Source of the DNA: Knoellia sp. Soil729
GTDB taxonomy: Bacteria > Actinomycetota > Actinomycetes > Actinomycetales > Dermatophilaceae
Assembly: GCF_001427985.1 (NCBI RefSeq)
Contig: NZ_LMSA01000007.1
Location: forward strand, 24,164 to 88,163
Direction of reading: 5' to 3'
DNA length: 64,000 bases
Shown here: positions 56,799 to 64,000 of the stretch, piece by piece
Layout: each line of letters starts with the position of its first letter
How positions within the stretch are numbered: position 1 is the stretch's first letter
The notes under the pieces: model-generated
What the model was told of the DNA's origin: nothing
What the model saw: only the letters and a program-made list of their open reading frames with translations
Database searches by the model: none
Program-made: the position numbers and the translations under genes

Positions 56799-58058
56799 AT
56801 GCATGCATCACTTCGACGAGGGCTCCAGATCGCCCTCGTGGTCGGCGGAGGCCTCGTCTTCTCCGCCCAAGCACACGCGGACGACACCACAGGTGTCGAC
56901 AGCGTCCTCGGCGGCAACCAGTCGGTCGTCTCCGTCGAGCTGCCGGTGACCGTCGCCGGAAATGCCGTGTCGGTCGTCGGCGACTCGAGCAGCACCAGTT
57001 CGAGCTCTGCGTCGAGCACAAGTAGCGGCGGCACGGCAAGCAAGAACACCACCTCGGGCGAGGACTCGGCCGGTGGCGGCAACCAGGCGGCGGCACCGGT
57101 GAAGGTTCCGGTGACCGTCGGTGGCAATGCCATCTCCGTCGTCGGCGACTCGAGCAGCACGAGTTCGCGCTCTGCGTCGAGCACCGGTGGTGCCGGCACT
57201 GCCGGTGAGAACTCCACCTCGGGCGAGGACTCGGCCGGTGGCGGCAACCAGGTGGCCGCACCAGTGAAGGTTCCGGTGACCGTCGGTGACAATGCCATCT
57301 CCGTCGTCGGCGACTCGAGCACCAAGAACTCGGCGAGCTCGAGCCCCACCAGTGGTGGTGCCTCTGGTGGCAGCGCACTGGGTGAGAACTCCACCTCGGG
57401 CGAGGAAGCGCTTCTGGGTGGCAACGAGGTCCTGGCGCCGGTCGTGGCTCCGGTCACCGCAGGCGGCAATGCGGTCTCGGTCATCGGGGACGCGAGCAGC
57501 ACCGGTGCGAGCACCGGATCCAGCTCCACCAGCGGTTCCGGCACCAGCGGTGGCAGCACGACCACCGGCGAGGAAGCCCTCCTCGGTGGCAACCAGGTCG
57601 TGGTGCCCGTCGTGGTTCCGGTGACCATCGGTGGCAATGCCGTCTCGGTCGTGGGCGACTCCACCACCGACGGCAGCACGACCACTGGCGGCTCTACGCC
57701 GGCGGTGGAGGAGCCGACCCACCCCACGGACCCCACCGTCCCGGTGGATCCCACTGTCCCGGTGGATCCGACTGCGCCGGTGGATCCGACTGACCCCGCG
57801 GTGCCGGTGAACCCGGCCCAGCCGGGAACAGCCACCCAGCCGGGCGAGGTCCGGAACGCGAACTCGGCAACCAGCCGAGGTGGCAACGTCCGGACCACCC
57901 TGCGTGACCGGACGGCCATGAACGCCATGCAGCCGGCAACGGCGGGTCTGGCCTACACGGGAGCCAACTCTGGCGCCCTGCTCGGCGGCGCGTTCCTGCT
58001 GCTCGCGCTCGGTTCGCTGCTCATGGTGGGCACGCGGCGCCGGATGGTGACCGGCTGA
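56799..58058 (+). CDS. Chaplin-like repeat surface protein with LAxTG sorting signal
   Basis: A 419-residue exported protein. Signal peptide: MHASLRRGLQIALVVGGGLVFSAQAHA, then DD. Five repeats of about 30 residues, period about 55 (near 34-62, 88-117, 144-173, 199-228, 256-285), read like VLGGNQVVVPVVVPVTIGGNAVSVVGD. They match the chaplin core (NxxxxPxxxPVxVxGNxxxVxG) but without the cysteines of Streptomyces long chaplins. Ser/Thr/Gly spacers separate them. A Pro/Asp-rich wall-spanning region (PTDPTVPVDPTVPVDPTAP) and the signal LAYTG, a hydrophobic stretch and RRR end it: a sortase class E-type anchor. ATG 56799 follows AAGGGGA. Likely a cell-wall amyloid or hydrophobic coat protein; this role is inferred. 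Confidence 0.85.
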   Translation: MHASLRRGLQIALVVGGGLVFSAQAHADDTTGVDSVLGGNQSVVSVELPVTVAGNAVSVVGDSSSTSSSSASSTSSGGTASKNTTSGEDSAGGGNQAAAPVKVPVTVGGNAISVVGDSSSTSSRSASSTGGAGTAGENSTSGEDSAGGGNQVAAPVKVPVTVGDNAISVVGDSSTKNSASSSPTSGGASGGSALGENSTSGEEALLGGNEVLAPVVAPVTAGGNAVSVIGDASSTGASTGSSSTSGSGTSGGSTTTGEEALLGGNQVVVPVVVPVTIGGNAVSVVGDSTTDGSTTTGGSTPAVEEPTHPTDPTVPVDPTVPVDPTAPVDPTDPAVPVNPAQPGTATQPGEVRNANSATSRGGNVRTTLRDRTAMNAMQPATAGLAYTGANSGALLGGAFLLLALGSLLMVGTRRRMVTG

Positions 58059-58083
58059 GCGGGGCCTCCTGCCTGGGCCGATC

Positions 58084-58129
58084 GCCCGGTGGAGTCGACG
58101 AGCTCACGCCAGTCGTCACTCCACCGGGC
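58084..58129. terminator. Hairpin between convergent chaplin-like and cobA genes
   Basis: GCCCGGTGGAGT (58084-58095) pairs perfectly with ACTCCACCGGGC (58118-58129); inside, GACGA pairs with TCGTC. Twenty-five bases after the chaplin-like gene stop, 14 bases before the end of cobA. Probable bidirectional terminator. Confidence 0.75.
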
Positions 58130-58142
58130 CGCCGGTCGTCCC

Positions 58143-59363
58143 TCAGTGCACCGGATGCGCCAGAGCGACGACGTCGCCCACGACCACGACTGCGGGGGAC
58201 TCCACTCCGCGGAACAGCGCGAGGTCCGCGATGTCGGCCAGCGTGCCGGTGGTGACTCGCTGGGTCGGCAGGAACCCGCGCTCGATGATGGCCACGGGGC
58301 AGTCCGCGCGGCGACCCTCCGCCATGAGGGAGCTCGCGCTGGCGCGCAGGGTGGAGACGCCCATGAGGAGGACCAGCGTGTGGTCGGAGCCCGGCGGCAG
58401 GGTGGGAATCTGCTCGTGACCGGACACGACCGTGAAGGCCTTCGCCACGCCACGGTGGGTGAGGGGGATGCCGGCCGCTGCCGGGACAGCCACCGCGCTC
58501 GTCACTCCAGGGACCACTTCCACCGGTATGCCGTGTGCCTCGCACTCGAGGCGTTCCTCGCCTCCGCGCCCGAGGACGTAGGGGTCCCCGCCCTTGAGGC
58601 GGACGACGCCCAGGCCTCGCTGTGCCTCCTCGACGAGGATGGCGTTGATCCGGTCCTGCGGGACGGGGTGGTGCCCCGGGGTCTTGCCCACGTCGATGAC
58701 CCGCACCGACGTCGGCAGGCGCGACACGACGCCCAGCGGTGCCAGCCGGTCGATGACGACGACGTCGGCGCAGGCGAGCAGCTCGTGGCCGCGGGTGGTG
58801 AGCAGCCCGTCGGCTCCGGGACCGCCACCGACGAGAGCGACCCAGCCTGCCTCGCGGGGGCGGTGCCGGCGCAGGTCGAGCTCGCCGCTGCGCAGGGCGA
58901 GGTCGATGCCGTCGCGGACCGTGCTCGCGAGGAGCTGGTCGTCGTGGGCGTGCACGGCCACGGAGACGTCACCGTCGGGGGTGCTCACCCGGGTTCGGGC
59001 CGGGAGAGTGGCCATGGCACCGGAGGTGGTCGCGGTGCCGATGCACCACAGGTGCCGGTCGGCCGAGTCGACGCGGATGCGGGTGTCGACGTCGGCATCA
59101 CCGGTGGCCGTGTGGACGAGCCAGGCGCCCTCGAGGTCGTTCGGGCCGGCATACTCGCGCTGCAGCCAGGTCACTCGCTCGCGGTGCTCGACAAGGAGGT
59201 CCTGGACCTCCTCGCACACCCACGGGGAGACGATGCGCACGAGGGCTCCCTCGTCGAGGAACGCCGTGAGCTCGCGAGCCGTGACGGGGCCACCGCCGAA
59301 GACGCTGACGAGCCGGCCCGTCAGGTCGAGGAAGATGGGCAGAGCCGAGCTCAGATCTCCCAT
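58143..59363 (-). CDS. cobA: Siroheme synthase-like uroporphyrinogen-III C-methyltransferase (CysG/CobA)
   Basis: A 406-residue bifunctional-type protein. The N-terminal part resembles a precorrin-2 dehydrogenase (LVSVFGGGPVTARELTAFLDEGALVRIVSP). The C-terminal SUMT domain has WVALVGGGPGADGLLTTRG, VVIDRLAP and VVRLKGGDPYVLGRGGEE with SAM-binding glycines, then VPGVTSAVAVPAAAGIPLTHRG. It makes precorrin-2 and siroheme for the sulfite reductase of the same operon. The start overlaps the end of cysN by 13 bp. It is the last gene of the sir-cysH-cysD-cysN-cobA unit. Whether the ferrochelatase step is done by this protein was not determined. Confidence 0.9.
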   Translation of the reverse strand: MGDLSSALPIFLDLTGRLVSVFGGGPVTARELTAFLDEGALVRIVSPWVCEEVQDLLVEHRERVTWLQREYAGPNDLEGAWLVHTATGDADVDTRIRVDSADRHLWCIGTATTSGAMATLPARTRVSTPDGDVSVAVHAHDDQLLASTVRDGIDLALRSGELDLRRHRPREAGWVALVGGGPGADGLLTTRGHELLACADVVVIDRLAPLGVVSRLPTSVRVIDVGKTPGHHPVPQDRINAILVEEAQRGLGVVRLKGGDPYVLGRGGEERLECEAHGIPVEVVPGVTSAVAVPAAAGIPLTHRGVAKAFTVVSGHEQIPTLPPGSDHTLVLLMGVSTLRASASSLMAEGRRADCPVAIIERGFLPTQRVTTGTLADIADLALFRGVESPAVVVVGDVVALAHPVH

Positions 59364-60730
59364 TCCTCCTCACCTTCGGGCCGGGTCGGAGCATCGGCTG
59401 CCGTCGGCAGCGTCGCCCCGACCATCCCGGCCGCGACCGTGCGACCGTCGTGGGCGTCGATGAGGAGGAAGGACCCGCCCCGACGGGAGGTGGAGTAGTT
59501 CTCGACGGGCAGAGGGCTCGCCAATCGCAGCGTCACGAGCCCGATGTCGTTGAGCGGCAGGCTCTCTGCCGCCACGGCACGCAGGTCGTCGAGGTTGAGG
59601 GCCCCGTCTATCGAGCGCACGGCCGACTGCACCGTGCGTGAACCGTGCTTGAGCAGGAGGCGCTGGCCCGGACGCAACGGTGCATCGGCGAGCCAGCACA
59701 CGACGGCCGCGATGTCCTGGGTCGGCTCGGGTGCATCCGCTACCGAGGCGATCACGTCACCTCGAGAGATGTCGATCTCGTCGGCGAGGCGCAGGGTCAC
59801 GGACTGGAGCGCGAACGCCTCGTCGAGTGACTGCGGGCCCAGGTCGATGCCCGTGACCGTCGAGCGCCGCCCGGAGGGAAGGGCGACCACCTCGTCACCG
59901 ACGCGCACCACGCCGGAGGCGACCTGGCCGGCATACCCCCGGTAGTCGCGGTGAGCCACATCGAGAGCCGCACCCTGCGGACGGATGACCAGCTGGACGG
60001 GCAGCCGGAAGGCCTCGTGCACCGGGTCGACCGCGGGCGGGAGGGCCTCCAGGAACTCGAGCAGGCTGGGTCCTGAGTACCAGGGCGTGCGCGGAGAGCG
60101 CTCGGCCACATTGTCGCCGTCGAGGGCGCTCACCGGGATCGCCGTGGCATCCACCACGCCGAGCTCGCGAGCCACCGACTGCACCTCGGCGTTGACCCGG
60201 TCGAAGACGTCCTCGTCGAAGTCGACGAGGTCGATCTTGTTGACGGCTACAACGACATGGGGCACCCGGAGCAGTGCCGTGACGGCGAGGTGACGACGCG
60301 TCTGCTCGAGGACGCCCTTGCGGGCGTCGATGAGGAGCACGACGACATCGGCGGTCGAGCTGCCAGTGACGGTGTTGCGCGTGTACTGCACGTGACCGGG
60401 GCAGTCGGCCAGGACGAACGAGCGCGTGGCGGTCGCGAAGTAGCGGTAGGCGACATCGATGGTGATGCCCTGCTCGCGCTCCGCCCGCAGGCCGTCAGTG
60501 AGGAGGGCGAGGTCCGCACCCGTGAGGCCACGGTCGCGTGAGACGCGCTCGACCGCCGCGAGCTGGTCCGAGAGGACGGACTTGGTGTCGTGGAGCAGCC
60601 GCCCGACGAGCGTGGACTTGCCGTCGTCGACGGAGCCTGCCGTGGCCAGTCGGAGCAGCGTGCCCGTGGCCAGGGCAGGAGACGAGCCAGTGTCCAGCGC
60701 CGGGGACAGGAGATTGGTGGTGGGGTTCAT
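59351..60730 (-). CDS. cysN: Sulfate adenylyltransferase subunit 1 (GTPase)
   Basis: A 459-residue EF-Tu-like GTPase that drives sulfate activation to adenosine 5'-phosphosulfate. G motifs: GSVDDGKST (G1), the REQGITID switch, DCPGH (G3) and NKID (G4); translation-factor beta-barrel domains follow. It lacks the C-terminal APS kinase domain found in some CysNC fusions, so APS is not phosphorylated by this protein. It acts with CysD (overlap TGATG at 60728-60732). The operon also has an APS-type reductase, so APS goes directly to reduction. Confidence 0.93.
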   Translation of the reverse strand: MNPTTNLLSPALDTGSSPALATGTLLRLATAGSVDDGKSTLVGRLLHDTKSVLSDQLAAVERVSRDRGLTGADLALLTDGLRAEREQGITIDVAYRYFATATRSFVLADCPGHVQYTRNTVTGSSTADVVVLLIDARKGVLEQTRRHLAVTALLRVPHVVVAVNKIDLVDFDEDVFDRVNAEVQSVARELGVVDATAIPVSALDGDNVAERSPRTPWYSGPSLLEFLEALPPAVDPVHEAFRLPVQLVIRPQGAALDVAHRDYRGYAGQVASGVVRVGDEVVALPSGRRSTVTGIDLGPQSLDEAFALQSVTLRLADEIDISRGDVIASVADAPEPTQDIAAVVCWLADAPLRPGQRLLLKHGSRTVQSAVRSIDGALNLDDLRAVAAESLPLNDIGLVTLRLASPLPVENYSTSRRGGSFLLIDAHDGRTVAAGMVGATLPTAADAPTRPEGEEEWEI

Positions 60731-61671
60731 CAGAAGTAGCCCTCCTTCTTGCGGTCTTCCATGGCGGCCTCGGAGATCCGGTCGTCAGCGCGCGTGGCAC
60801 CGCGTTCGGTCAGGGTCGAGGCGGCCACCTCGACGACGATCTCGGCGTTGCTGCGGGCGGGCGACTCGACGGCCCCCGTGCACGACATGTCGCCGACGGT
60901 GCGATAGCGCACGAGGCGTGTCTCGACGGGCTCGTCGTCACGCGGCTGGCTGTAGGGGCCGACCGCGAGCCACATGCCGTCGCGGTTGAAGACCTCCCGC
61001 TCGTGGGCGTAGTAGAGCGGGGCGAGGGGGATGTCCTCGCGCTCGATGTACTTCCAGACGTCGAGCTCGGTCCAGTTGCTGATCGGGAAGGCGCGCACGT
61101 GCTCGCCCGGCCGGTGCCGCGGGTTGAAGAGGTTCCACAGCTCGGGCCGCTGGTTCTTGGGGTCCCACTGCCCGAACTCGTCGCGCAGTGAGACGATCCG
61201 CTCCTTGGCGCGGGCCTTCTCCTCGTCGCGCCGGGCACCACCGAAGACGCCGTCGAACCGGTGCTCGTTGATGGCGTCGAGGAGCGGCACCGTCTGGAGG
61301 GCGTTGCGCAGGCCGTCGGCACGCTCACGCAGCCGCCCGTCGTCGAGGTAGTCCTGCACCCTCGCCACCTCGAGCCGCAGCCCGAGGCGCTCGACGGTCT
61401 CGTCGCGGTAGTCCAGCAGTTCAGGGAAGTTGTGGCCCGTGTCGACGTGCAGCACCGGGAAGGGGATCGGCGCCGGCCAGAACGCCTTGGCCGCCAGGTG
61501 CAGCATGACGACCGAGTCCTTGCCGCCGCTGAAGAGCAGCACGGGCCGCTCGAGCTCGCCGACGATCTCGCGGATGATGAGGATCGCCTCGCTCTCGAGG
61601 GCGTCGAGCTGACCCAGGACGTGGGTCTCGGGGGTCGTGGTGATCGGTCGTTCCGCAGTCACAGCGCTCAT
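60730..61671 (-). CDS. cysD: Sulfate adenylyltransferase subunit 2
   Basis: A 313-residue adenylyltransferase of the PP-loop ATPase family. PVLLFSGGKDSVVMLHLAAKA is the PP-loop; LHVDTGHNFPELLDYRD, FDGVFGGARRDEEKARAKER and FPISNWTELDVWKYIERE are diagnostic. It forms adenosine 5'-phosphosulfate with CysN. ATG 61671 overlaps the cysH stop by ATGA; ATG 61686 would add five residues. C-terminal KKEGYF is conserved in the family. Confidence 0.94.
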   Translation of the reverse strand: MSAVTAERPITTTPETHVLGQLDALESEAILIIREIVGELERPVLLFSGGKDSVVMLHLAAKAFWPAPIPFPVLHVDTGHNFPELLDYRDETVERLGLRLEVARVQDYLDDGRLRERADGLRNALQTVPLLDAINEHRFDGVFGGARRDEEKARAKERIVSLRDEFGQWDPKNQRPELWNLFNPRHRPGEHVRAFPISNWTELDVWKYIEREDIPLAPLYYAHEREVFNRDGMWLAVGPYSQPRDDEPVETRLVRYRTVGDMSCTGAVESPARSNAEIVVEVAASTLTERGATRADDRISEAAMEDRKKEGYF

Positions 61672-62384
61672 GTGTGAATCCCGCATTCGGTCTTGGAGAG
61701 GCCGGCCCAGCGGCCGGATCGGGGGTCCTCGCCGGGTGCCACCCGGCGGGTGCACGGCTCGCAGCCGATGGACGGGTAGCCGTCGAAGGCGAGGAGGTTC
61801 ACGGGGACGGCATGTTCGGACGCGTATGCAGTGAGGTCGTCGAGGGACCACGTCACCAAGGGGTTGATCTTGACCAACCCGTGCTTCTCGTCGAAGGTCA
61901 CGAGCGGCGTGCCGGTGCGGGTCGGCGCCTCGTCGCGGCGCACACCCGTCACCCAGGCCTCGTAGCCGCCGAGCGCACGTGCGAGCGGCTCCATCTTGCG
62001 CATGGCGCAGCAGGCCGCCGGGTCGCGCTCGAACAGACGTGCCCCGAACTTCGCGTCCTGCTCGGCGACGGTGAGCTCGGGCAGGACGTCGACGACGGTG
62101 ACGTCGAGCTCGTCAACCACCCGGGCCCGCGTGCCGATGGTGTCCGCGAAGTGGTAGCCGGTCTCGAGGAAGAGGACGTCGACGCCTGGCACCTGCTGTG
62201 AGATCAGGTGCGGGAGAACGCCTTCGGCCATGCTGCAGGCAACCGCCAGCGTGCCGGAAAAGTTCTCGGCAGCCCATCGTGCGACGCCGACGGCATCCGA
62301 GTCGTCGAGCAGCGCACCCTGCGCGGCGAGCGCGCGCAGCTCCTCCTCGGAGCGCCTGGCCGTGCGCGTGATCATGGTGCTCAT
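61668..62384 (-). CDS. cysH: Assimilatory APS reductase ([4Fe-4S]-type CysH)
   Basis: A 238-residue reductase converting adenosine 5'-phosphosulfate to sulfite. The cysteine pairs CC (in DPAACCAMRK) and CxxC (GCEPCTR) ligate a [4Fe-4S] cluster, a mark of APS rather than PAPS reductases. The catalytic cysteine is in the C-terminal KTECGIHT. The LETGYHFADT strand is the substrate loop. ATG 62384 follows GAGGAG and overlaps the sir stop by ATGA. It uses the CysND product directly, with no CysC in the window. Confidence 0.93.
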   Translation of the reverse strand: MSTMITRTARRSEEELRALAAQGALLDDSDAVGVARWAAENFSGTLAVACSMAEGVLPHLISQQVPGVDVLFLETGYHFADTIGTRARVVDELDVTVVDVLPELTVAEQDAKFGARLFERDPAACCAMRKMEPLARALGGYEAWVTGVRRDEAPTRTGTPLVTFDEKHGLVKINPLVTWSLDDLTAYASEHAVPVNLLAFDGYPSIGCEPCTRRVAPGEDPRSGRWAGLSKTECGIHT

Positions 62385-64000
62385 GCGAGCTCCTCGTCCT
62401 CGACGCGGTGCGCCCACGAGGCGAACGACTCACCGGCCACCCGCTGCGCCAGGAAGCGGCGGGTGAGCCGCTCGACGTAGTCGGCCAGGTCGCTGGCCGT
62501 GATCTTGAGGCCCCGAACGGTCCGGCCCAGGCCGGCCTCGTCCCTCTCGGGTGAGGCCAGTCCGCCACCGAGGTGGACCTGGAAGCCGGGCACGTTCTCA
62601 CCCGCGTCGTTGGTCGTGATGAGCCCCTTGAGCCCGATGTCGGCCGTCTGGATGCGGGCGCACGAGTTCGGGCATCCGTTGACGTGCAACGAGATCGGAG
62701 TGTCGAGCTCCACGCCGGCGAGGCGCTGCTCCAGCTCGGCGATGACCGCTGCGGCCGTGTCTTTGGTGTCGACCAGCGCGAGCTTGCAGTACTCGATCCC
62801 GGTGCAGGCCATGGTCGTGCGACGGAAGGGGCTGGGAGCCGCGGTCAGTCCCAGGTCCTCGAGGCCGGCGACGAGCTCGTCGACCCGCTCCTCGGGAACT
62901 CCGAGGACGACGAGCTTCTGGTGGGCGGTCAGCCGCACCCCGTCACCACCCACGCGCTCCACGAGGTCACCCAGGGCCGAGAGGATCGTGCCGCTCACCC
63001 GTCCGACCACGGGTGCCGCGCCGACATAGAAGCGGCCGTCCTTCTGCGCGTGCACCCCGACGTGGTCGCCCGGACCCTGGGCCGGCTGAGGAGCGGGGCC
63101 GTCGGGGAGCGGGCGTCCGAGGTACTCCGTCTCGAGCACCTCACGGAACTTCTCGGTGCCCCACTCGGCGAGCAGGAACTTCAGGCGCGCCTTGGTGCGC
63201 ATCCGGCGGTAGCCGTAGTCACGGAAGATCGAGATGACCCCGTGCCACACGTCGGGGGCGTCGGCCTCGGAGACGAAGACACCCAGCCGCTCGGCCAGGC
63301 GTGGCGCCGTCGAGAGTGCACCACCCACCCAGAGGTCGTAGCCCGGCCCCAGCTCGGGGTGCACGACGCCGACGAGGGAGATGTCGTTGATCTCGTGGAC
63401 GACGTCGAGACTCGGGTGCCCGGTGATCGCGGTCTTGAACTTGCGCGGCAGGTTGGACAGCTCCGTGTCGCCGAGCCAGCGCGAGGTGATCTCGCGGATG
63501 ACCGGGGTCGGGTCGATGATCTCGTTGGCAGCGACTCCGGCGACGGGGGAGCCGACGAACCCGCGTGGGGTGTCACCGCAGGCCTCGGTCGTCTGCAGGC
63601 CGACCGCTTCGAGCCGCCGCCAGATCTCCGGGACGTTCTCGATGGCGACCCAGTGGAACTGGATGTTCTGCCGGTCGCTGATGTCCGCGCTCTCCCGGGC
63701 GAAGTCGCTGGAGATACCGCCGATGACACGCAGGTGCGCGGGGGAGAGGACCTGGCCGTCGGTGCGGACCCGGAGCATGAAGAACCTGTCCTCGAGCTCG
63801 TGTGGCTCGAGCGAGGCGGTCTGGCCACCGTCGATGCCCTGCTTGCGCTGGGTGTACAGGCCCCACCAGCGGAAGCGGCCGTGCAGGTCGTCACTGGGGA
63901 TGGCGTCGAATCCTGCGTGGGCATAGATCGTCTCGATCCGCTCACGCACGTTGAGGCCGTTGTCCTCCGCCTTGAACGACTCGTTGGGGTTGAGCGGCTC
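62381..64000 (-). CDS. sir: Ferredoxin-dependent sulfite/nitrite reductase (SirA/NirA), 5' end outside window
   Basis: The frame is open to the window edge, so the first residues lie beyond it; 539 residues are seen. It reduces sulfite to sulfide with siroheme and a [4Fe-4S] cluster. Two cluster motifs are visible: ACTGIEYCKLALV (Cys-x5-Cys) and NGCPNSCARIQTADIGLKG (Cys-x3-Cys, siroheme-binding). The substrate-facing RQNIQFHWVAIENVPEIW segment and the RHxxxR-type arginines lie earlier. As the first gene in the sulfate assimilation operon, sulfite rather than nitrite is its likely substrate. Confidence 0.92.
   Translation of the reverse strand, partial: EPLNPNESFKAEDNGLNVRERIETIYAHAGFDAIPSDDLHGRFRWWGLYTQRKQGIDGGQTASLEPHELEDRFFMLRVRTDGQVLSPAHLRVIGGISSDFARESADISDRQNIQFHWVAIENVPEIWRRLEAVGLQTTEACGDTPRGFVGSPVAGVAANEIIDPTPVIREITSRWLGDTELSNLPRKFKTAITGHPSLDVVHEINDISLVGVVHPELGPGYDLWVGGALSTAPRLAERLGVFVSEADAPDVWHGVISIFRDYGYRRMRTKARLKFLLAEWGTEKFREVLETEYLGRPLPDGPAPQPAQGPGDHVGVHAQKDGRFYVGAAPVVGRVSGTILSALGDLVERVGGDGVRLTAHQKLVVLGVPEERVDELVAGLEDLGLTAAPSPFRRTTMACTGIEYCKLALVDTKDTAAAVIAELEQRLAGVELDTPISLHVNGCPNSCARIQTADIGLKGLITTNDAGENVPGFQVHLGGGLASPERDEAGLGRTVRGLKITASDLADYVERLTRRFLAQRVAGESFASWAHRVEDEELA

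Noticed and set aside
56910..57660. DNA-level tandem repeat inside the chaplin-like gene
   Set aside because: Not a separate feature; the repeats follow the encoded protein repeats and have diverged at the DNA level.

Overview
The window is chromosomal DNA from a high-GC Gram-positive actinobacterium. Gene order and gene families point to the Micrococcales, most likely Intrasporangiaceae (Janibacter/Knoellia/Tetrasphaera-like); this placement is inferred from family content, not from a database search. Markers include SepH, class II DAHP synthase, the DUF4193-dut-DUF3710-OB-DUF3159-CeoC-CeoB-permease-TRAM methyltransferase block (known from M. tuberculosis as Rv2699c-Rv2689c), DUF3040, DUF7455 and PASTA kinases. 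No rRNA, tRNA, insertion sequence, prophage or CRISPR array was seen. Coding density is high, with many ATGA/GTGA overlaps. Many genes start at or within a few bases of a predicted transcription start (TANNNT box 6-8 nt upstream), i.e. leaderless.

Layout. 1-1156: end of a MacS-type histidine kinase and its MacR response regulator. 1.3-10.8 kb: a block resembling M. tuberculosis Rv2172c-Rv2178c (DAHP synthase, PASTA kinase, LysM lytic transglycosylase, Rv2175c-like regulator, polyprenyl diphosphate synthase, methylenetetrahydrofolate reductase), with threonine aldolase and a DMT exporter inserted. 11-16.5 kb: ybaK, then a LexA-box-headed group DUF6504 - HEPN protein - dnaE2 (mutagenic polymerase). 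16.6-23 kb: BNR-repeat protein, second Ser/Thr kinase, methyltransferase, dinB, DUF3040, DUF456, DUF7455. 23.2-34.3 kb: topoisomerase IV parE and parC flanking an amino acid permease and an AglEFG-like sugar ABC operon with its LacI regulator. 34.3-41.8 kb: nitroreductase, GNAT/acyl-CoA synthetase fusion, DUF5998, phosphodiesterase, tdk, sepH. 41.9-55.5 kb: ferrochelatase, IMPase, DUF4193, dut, DUF3710, OB protein, DUF3159, two TrkA/RCK proteins, a KimA-like K+ permease, RNA methyltransferase, a K+ channel and aconitase. 55.7-58.1 kb: two exported surface proteins, the second made of five cysteine-free chaplin-like repeats with an LAxTG sortase signal. 58.1-64 kb: assimilatory sulfate reduction operon (sir-cysH-cysD-cysN-cobA).

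Most unusual signals: (1) a 65-bp palindromic element (24-bp arms, 17-nt loop) present three times in gene gaps, with paired compensatory changes; (2) a different 79-bp palindrome with perfect 31-bp arms and again a 17-nt loop, lying in frame inside dnaE2; (3) the chaplin-like wall-anchored protein; (4) a perfect 18-bp operator-like palindrome in front of aconitase; (5) an SOS box heading a dnaE2 cluster that has no adjacent imuA/imuB. Several further inverted repeats lie in gene gaps.
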